From Agroathelia rolfsii (Eukaryota > Basidiomycota > Agaricomycetes > Amylocorticiales > Amylocorticiaceae), in assembly GCA_018343915.1 (NCBI GenBank), contig JABRWF010000002.1:5208001-5272000 (forward strand): 64,000 bases of DNA, written 5' to 3'. Of the stretch, positions 57,474 through 64,000 are shown piece by piece; the stretch's first letter is position 1; every line of letters starts with the position of its first letter. The position numbers and the translations under genes are program-made. Below the pieces are notes generated by a model. That model had not been told where the DNA came from and did not search any database. It was given only the letters and a program-made list of their open reading frames with translations.

Positions 57474-59282
57474 ATGGAGAATTCTGGATATACACTCCCA
57501 CAGTACATTATGTCTCGATCACCCAGCGTGATCCATACCATCGAACCATTCACAGAGCATAACCCACCAAATAATTTCGTCAGAGCTGCTAAATGGTCCT
57601 CGATTATATGGTATCGTGATGTCATGATTGTTTATTCAAGAAATCGAAATCAGGTGCTGGAATGGATCTTCACTACTGTCTCAATCCGAGAATAATCAGA
57701 TACGTGTTCTTGATCACGAGTAGTAAGTTGGTTGCTCATCATGTTGCGAGATCCACGAAGTTCAATTAAACTTTGTTCAGTTTCGATTCTCAAATCAAAG
57801 CAGAGGTAGCATAACCTATTTTTATTTTAAAGGGTGGACAATACTCTAACTAGCATAGACCAGTACTCATCGCCGGATACTTTCTCAACCATCTCCTATT
57901 CTTGATTTTACTTGGTATCCAAGTGCATCTACAAGCATTCCTTCTACTTTCTGCTTTCTTGCATCCGTGAGAGAGTGTCCTGTAAAACTTCTCGATGCCT
58001 CAGATGGTCGAGTAGGTGCGTTTTCCAATAACAACCATAGTTATTCGTCTAATGTTAGGCTTTAGTTAAGAGCTTCCTACAAAATTGTCGACCATAGGGA
58101 GCGGCAGATCGCGCCTCACAGTCTTGCTTTCAACCTTACAGCAGACAAGTCCGCAGCTCAGTTCTGACTTACAGCTGCAATATTCAAACTATATTCTTCA
58201 GGATCTACTGCGGTTTCGAGGACGCCATCGAGATCTTCGACGTCAACCAGCCGGGAGAAGGTACGCGCCTCGCTACAACTCCATCCAAGAAGAGCAAGGA
58301 TGGACTCAAAGGTACTTGAATCACATTATGTACAATATTCATCTGAAACCTGACCCATATTGCACCTAGGAATTATATCTGCCCTGTCATTTTCGCCCTC
58401 CTATGATTATTATGCCACTGGAAGTCTTTCAATCCCTTCGTCCAAGTCTCCGAATATAGCACTATGGAGCGAGTTGGAGGACAGACCTACGGCTTTCATA
58501 GGCACAGACGAATTTGGCCCCAGAGCTGGGGTAACTCAGGTAAACAAACCCTTTTCATCCACTGTCATTCCTTCTGGTATACTAAACATGTTGGAACCCA
58601 TAGCTCTGCTTCAATCCGCTCCGACCTCATATACTTTATGCCGCATTTCGAAGAACAGAAGCAATCTACTCGTGGGACCTGCGTAGCGATCCATTTACAC
58701 CCATCAAGATATTCTCACCTCCCCTGAGTAATCAGCTTCATGGCATTACAAACCAAAAAATGAGGTTCGATGTAGATAGTAGTGGGCGTTGGTTAAGTAC
58801 TGGTCGTCAGGTTTGATATTTCTCGCTCTGACGTTCACAAAAAAAATTATTGAAGCTTTTACGAAGAATGGCGATATTTTGATATATGACCTCGGCGAAC
58901 AGCCTATACCCACCGAAGAAAATGCGGTTGGAGAGGTGGCTTATCAGCCAGATACACAGACGATCCATCCTACACTTTGTTTCCATGCTCACGAAGGTTG
59001 CTTGCTTCTCATCGTACATCGGAAGAAAACATAAGACTCATGACTTTCCTCCTAACAGACGCCGTAGGATCTGTCGCGTTCCATCCCACACGACCTCATT
59101 TGCTATCCACTTCCGGATCACGTCACTTCGAAGGGTCATTTGATGGCAATTGCAGCTCTTCTGGCGATTCTGATTCCGATGACGATGACAACGAAAAATC
59201 AAGTCGTATATCGACCAGCAAGAAAACAAACATACAACCGCGCACATTAGATTCGTCCATCAAGCTTTGGAATTTCACTTAA
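57474..59282 (+). CDS. WD40-repeat protein of the WRAP53/TCAB1 (Swt21) family
   Basis: Members bind box-containing small nuclear RNAs or telomerase RNA in animals, and the yeast relative Swt21 acts near the spliceosome, so an RNP role in the nucleus is likely. Exon 1 (ATG 57474) ends in NFVRAAKW. Further exons give SENNQIRVLDHE (about 57680-57715), SPILDFTWYPSAS (about 57890), CPVKLLDASDGR then RASYKIVDHRERQIAPHS, YCGFEDAIEIFDVNQPGEG, GIISALSFSPSYDYYATG, NPLRPHILYAAFRRTEAIYSWD and a final DAVGSVAFHPTRPH blade ending IKLWNFT. An acidic serine/aspartate insert lies near the C terminus. At least seven short introns are implied and the frame stays open when they are removed. The order RASY..APHS..GFE..IFDV is typical of this family. 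It is intact although it sits between P450 pseudogenes. Confidence 0.82.
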
Positions 59283-59479
59283 CGATTTCCTTCATTTCTA
59301 ATATCTAGTCAAGTAAAGTAGTGCTTTAATGTAGTGTGACACTATGATATAGCTGAACCACCATGGCTGTTGTGTATGCGCGTACTAATCTGGATTTAAC
59401 ACTACTCCCAGTTCAAGACTACAGTTTCTGAATTTTACTAGGGATTTCGCACTTCAAGCTTTCACTAACCTTGGCTTTG

Positions 59480-59950
59480 AGAATCGGTTTGGAATTCCTG
59501 AATGAGCGCGCCGGCCTGAGCCCAACAAGGCTTGATGTCAATCTTGTACAGCTCACGATGACTGATTAATTCATACCAGGGCTGTGCACTGGGGATACGA
59601 GTGACAAACATACTTCACTCACTGAACAAACCCTGGCGCCATATAATGTACGGGCTCGACGACAGTGCCCTTATTGTTTTTTTTTCTGGATATTGAACAC
59701 CGCTATAGGCATTGCGCATACAATGAACAGTTTCGTTGGAAATAAGGAAACCAGGGCATATTTTACCGTAATCATAAACACTTGAATTAATCGAGGGCAG
59801 GTAGAGATTTAATAAATTCGATATCTTCTACCAAAGCCAAACGCCATTTCACGCGGACCTCTCTCAGGATTCTCACCAAGGAATCACTTGGGCATGATTC
59901 GCTTGGGGTTTTCGTGAAGAGGAGGATCGTTCATCATGAACCTTTTTCAT
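59480..59950 (-). pseudogene. P450 pseudogene fragment (C-terminal part)
   Basis: Residual exons correspond to FMMNDPPLHENPKRIM, then a stop in place of the arginine of PERF, then FLGENPERG and MAFGFGRR, a weak ICPG-like exon at about 59700-59760, and the last exon KIDIKPCWAQAG. Everything upstream of the meander region is missing. It is the fifth member of the P450 group, separated from the others by the WD40 gene. Confidence 0.75.
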
Positions 59951-60565
59951 GTCGTGAAGCATAACACATAAGTTGTGGCCAACCTATAGTAAACTCACTG
60001 GTATTGATTATTGCTTGTGCATATCAAGTGCCTGAATGACTAGCGTTTGAGCAAGCTGACACGGACATTGTGGGTGGCTTGTACGTACCAAATAAGGTAG
60101 TATAGAAAGCATTAACTTGAATATGATGTAAGTAGTGCTTTCGTATTAAATAATGTGAGTAGCGTTAGGGGCTCCATTGTAGGGTAGTATTAGCGGTGCA
60201 AACTCGTTCCCATCGGATATAGCAACATGCAAGACTCAGTGCGCACTACAATCGTGAGTAGAGAGGGCACCCAGGGCATGCCGAGTAATTATAGAAGGCA
60301 CGAAGCAAGAAAAACAAGCAAGCAAGAAGTGAAGAATCGAGAGGTCCAAAGAGAACTAGAAAAATAAGCTGGCCAAGCAGCAATGAGAAACAAAAGGAGG
60401 CAGATCCAGACACAAACCAAAGCAGCGCATCTACTTCAGACTTGAAGAATACTAAAATTGAAGAAATCATAGGAAAGAAACTCGAACTATAAGTACGCAA
60501 AATTGAAAGTGAAAGAGTAAAAAAAAAAAAAAAAAAAAAAAGTTCCATATAACATTATCAGTGTA
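59951..60565. other. Intergenic region with a 23-base poly(A) run
   Basis: No gene is recognised. 60519-60541 is an uninterrupted run of 23 A, the longest homopolymer in the window. The upstream 300 bases are purine-rich and lack a credible open frame. Confidence 0.55.
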
Positions 60566-63500
60566 TCATCTCATAGTATGCTGAGATATCATCTCCGTCC
60601 CTGGATCCCTAGCCTTTTCGCCCACCCAGCGAGCCATTTCCAAGACCAACTTGACCCACATGGGAGAGAGCTTCGATATCCCTTTTAGTCGCTTATGCTG
60701 GTGAATAACATCGTTTAGATGAGCTCTGCCCATCTGAATATCACGATACGTGGCATTGATCATGACGGCATTGAAATTGTCTGTGTCGTATTTCTTCCAA
60801 AGGCTCGGGCACCAGCCTTTTCTCCCAGCTTCTATTATCGTTGTTATACGTGTATTCGTAAGAGCTCGGAAACCATAACATAACTAATAGGCATGCTGCG
60901 CAGCGAAGATAGATACCTAGGGATCAAACGATACATTGATCAAGAGGTATAGTACGAAAGCACTAGTTGAATAAACACATACTTTGGCGGTTAAGAACTG
61001 TATTAATTGACATTGCCATTCTTGCGAGTGGCCTATCCACAGTCATGCGACCAACGTTTGTTGTAGTTGTATCTCTGTGGGCATGCGTCTGCCATCGGCG
61101 CGTCACTTCCATCAGATGAAGTGTCTCCCATGGAATGATGTGTCCTCCCGTCAGGATTGAGGGTAGAGCTGTAAGAACCGCGTGACTTTGACCTGGAGGC
61201 ATGATTCTGAGTATGCATAAGCGTTCAAATAACAAGCTAAGGTAGAAACCTGAAGTGTGTCTTACAAGAGATTACCGCGCCTCATTGTTACAACCCCACT
61301 CCTAAAGGGCCGTATCTGGTCAGGTCCCATACACCGATCATTCCCCATATGGAACCGATGCAATTTTTCGAGTTTTTTGAAAATAGCCTCCTCGCTATCG
61401 TCCTCTGCAGTCAACTCAACATGGTTGAGAATCCAAAGTCTAACTCCGGCAACATTGTGAACAAATGTGGCAAGACCATTGGCGTCCTCATGATCAAGTG
61501 TTAGATATCCGGCCGAGGTAAATTGGCGCCGTGAAAAGAGCTTCTGTATATCCAAGTCTACAAGGTTTGTGGTTAGCGTCTTTTTCTCGACGCCAAGAGG
61601 AACTGCTCCGCTAGCAAGTCCTTTCCACGCCAGTAGGTCTCCGGATAAGATAAATTGTGTTATCGAGTGGAATCACACGAACAGAATTATTTCCGGTATA
61701 TCAGATTGCAGATTGGCGGAATCAATAAGGTTTAGAGGCGCCTCTTTTCCTTTGAGTACCTGCTTGGCAAACGCACGGGCGGACATCTCCCTGTAAGTAG
61801 TCGTACTTCTATCATCTTCGTTGGCACTCTCGTTGGGGGCATCTTCTTCGGCATTATCATTGTCAGCAAGATCCGAGAGATCACTTTCAGAAAGATTCTC
61901 TGCATCAAATGCATGAGAAGAAGCCTCGGTCTTGGGTGGCTTAGAAGGCCCAAGAGGATCGTTAAATTCCATCCCATCAAAAAGGTGGCGCTCTGATAAC
62001 CACTTTCCATCTGTCTGTGTTGTCAGTGCATAGCAAAAAAACTTGTTTGTATAAGCCACCTACCATGTACTGTGACAGATGCGTGCCTCCTCCAAGCATT
62101 GAAACTACCTCGGCCTTGCTAAACTCTGGGTTACTAGCTGCTTCGAATCCTTGGAGTAATACAGGTACGTTATGCGCAAGTGCCAGCGATATCTGACTTC
62201 GGAAAGCTTCTCTTTGCGCCAGCCAGTCCTTTCTCTTCGATGGCACTCGTCTGATGCCGCGAGAACATGGCTCTTTCTGGATGCTTTCGATCTTGAGAAT
62301 CTTGAGAAACGGCACCGCCACCGTTTGGCTGGTTTTCTCGGCGTCTGGCAGTTGTGCTAACCATTCCTGATATTGAGAAAACTGCCTTTGAGAGTAAACA
62401 TACATGCTGCTACTCGTAGGAGAGAAAAAAACGCACTGGATGTGTCTTGTCTGTTGAGATTGATGGTTGGGGGGGAGCCGAGGAATCAGCGTATTTAATC
62501 CTTTAAATTTCACTACCTCGTCGTCCTCCTGGAAGATACCCTGTCCAATGCTAGCATCAATAATCCAGCGTGTCGGGCTTAATGCTGCAGGTGACACGGG
62601 CAAAGTAGAGGGAGATATATCATTATGATATGAATACGGAGTATGAGGACCATGGACTTTGGAGGATGCAGGAGGTAGAGGGTGCCCTGATAGTGATGGT
62701 AATTGAGGTGATGCTGGCCGTTTGTCTAGTGCATAAGTGGACTAGTCAGTATCAGCGATGTAAATACAGAGCATAGGAAAAACCTAAAACACATACCATT
62801 GCTATCAAGAGGCAAGAGATCTTGAGCACTGCTAATGGCACCTGTGCTCTCTTGCCTCTCCTGGTACCGAGCCGTGAGTGTGCTTTCCTCGTTCACTGTC
62901 ATACATTCACCCTCATCCTCACTCGATCGTCTCCTCTTCCTTGGATTCGAGGGCCTTGCATCACCGCCTGCCAGACTAGGAGCTTGAGATCTTGCTTTTC
63001 GGCTGCTAATAATATCGGGCATGGCTTTTGCATTCAGCCGCTTGTACCGCTCTCTGTCGCTGCCATGTTCCCTATGCCCACATATCAGCCGCTCAATCGG
63101 ATATATGATATCGGTGTCGTCAGGTTCTCTTTGGATCCACTTGCGGAGGGCAATCTCTTCGTGTCCGAGATAGAGCATTCGCGCCTTGGTCCAGGAAAGA
63201 TGCCCAAATACCGAACATGTTAGCGCATAGTCTTTTTTATAGCGCGAATGCGGATGGTGAGTAGCTCCAGGGCTGCGGCAGTTCCTTGGTATCCCTAAAT
63301 AAGGCTTCCAGCCTTCATTGTCCATGAACCATACGGAGTTTGTTGCAAAAGTTGCAGTAAATGTCTCCGATCAGTGGTTGAAAATCAGCAAACGGAGGAG
63401 AGCGCTCTCCATGGTAGACGGTAAACTCTGGGGGCTCGAGGCCATTAGATTTTCGATTTGGGAGAGTGCGGTTAGGCCACCGACGCGGAAGGATTTGAAT

Positions 63501-63734
63501 GTCCCCTGGACACTGTACAGGAGGGCGATGTGGGGCAGGTATTTCAACATCAATGTCCTCGCCATCATTTACGGGTGGTATCATATTGCCCTCTTGATTG
63601 GCGCCGTTTGAGTCGACCTGAAGAGTTGTTGTTGGCACAGTGTTGGCACTGGCAGACTCGGAACTGCAGGCAATTAGCTGCAATGATGTGGACAACATGG
63701 TAGCAGCATCCGAATCAGCAACAGGCAATGACAT
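60566..63734 (-). CDS. JmjC-like domain protein, multi-exon
   Basis: Probably a nuclear protein with a JmjC-type cupin fold (2-oxoglutarate/iron oxygenase family; substrate unknown). The chosen ATG at 63732-63734 starts MSLPVADSDAATML; the longer frame begins with GTG. Exons follow with GWKPYLGIPRNC, a basic stretch PRKRRRSSEDEGE (possible nuclear signal), ALAHNVPVLLQGFEA, DGMEFNDPLGPS, an acidic stretch, then the domain core: GYLTLDHEDANGLATF (HxD metal ligands) and MPPGQSHAVLT with the distal histidine, followed by GGHIIPWETLHL. The protein ends at about 60566. The join between the first exon (ending near CNFCNKLR, 63330) and GWKPYLG is out of frame by one base with no obvious intron, so there is either a frameshift or an unusual short intron. 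Confidence 0.7.
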
Positions 63735-64000
63735 TGGATTAAACACGTCAAGCCAAGTATGAAGGGGTTAAGCCAAGAGTGCAAGCCAAATGACTTAATA
63801 GCAAACCAGAATTGCGTTGGACTCACTAGCAATACTACAGTAGCAGACTGTTAGCACTTCAAGTCGGCCCACTAGTAGTACTAGTACCAAACAGTAGGCG
63901 CGTCAAGTGGGATTTACATTCCGGCGCGCCAAAATCAGCCTGATCAATCAATGTTGGCCGCACTGCAAATGCTAAATGTGTACCGGGTACTACGAGGCTT
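63735..64000. other. Upstream region of the JmjC-like gene, window end
   Basis: No gene or repeat is recognised. The region is G+C richer than the transposon nest and presumably contains the promoter of the minus-strand gene. Confidence 0.5.

Noticed and set aside
58807..59247. Minus-strand frames opposite the WD40 gene
   Set aside because: They are shadows of the plus-strand exons, which carry recognisable WD40 motifs.

Overview
The window looks like a piece of a filamentous fungal genome, most likely an Agaricomycete and possibly close to Rhizoctonia/Ceratobasidium (inference). The support is short 50-75 nt GT-AG introns, a basidiomycete-style class I terpene synthase, a tandem family of multi-exon P450s, chromodomain Ty3/gypsy retrotransposons and a JmjC-like protein of a type common in these fungi. 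No rRNA, tRNA, CRISPR array or bacterial-type operon was seen.

Layout. (1) 1-3183 and 43959-47141 are two arms of an apparently identical inverted repeat (position x pairs with 47142-x). Each arm carries a complete five-exon terpene synthase, a small TA-flanked inverted-repeat (MITE-like) element and an internal direct duplication. (2) The 40.8 kb between the arms (3184-43958) is almost wholly a nest of LTR retrotransposons. I separate at least eight LTR families (called A, B, C, D, E, G, H and I here) using TG..CA ends and 5 bp target-site duplications (TSDs). One full-length element (9267-15510, minus strand) is young, with LTRs that look identical and an intact 1152-codon pol frame. A second (25305-33443, plus strand) is full length but dead. 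Nearly all the rest are solo LTRs inserted into one another, up to five levels deep. Both full-length elements have, next to the 5' LTR, a sequence complementary to a site inside their own LTR, which suggests Tf1-like self-priming. (3) 47142-59950 holds a minus-strand cluster of related P450s: one apparently complete gene next to the right-arm terpene synthase and four broken copies. An intact plus-strand WD40 gene of the WRAP53/TCAB1 type lies inside the cluster. (4) 60566-63734 is a minus-strand multi-exon gene with a JmjC-like domain.

How the parts may work together. The right-arm terpene synthase (minus strand) and the intact P450 (minus strand, about 1.7 kb away) look like the core of a small terpenoid biosynthetic locus: cyclisation followed by oxidation. 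The locus has been duplicated in inverted orientation, loaded with retrotransposons and eroded by P450 pseudogenisation. Decayed transposon copies differ from young ones mainly by C to T changes, often CpA to TpA, which resembles repeat-induced mutation. The 3.2 kb inverted repeat shows none of this damage, so it is very recent, protected or an assembly artefact.

Limits: alignments were made by eye. Exon borders come from GT/AG and reading-frame logic, and no database search was run.
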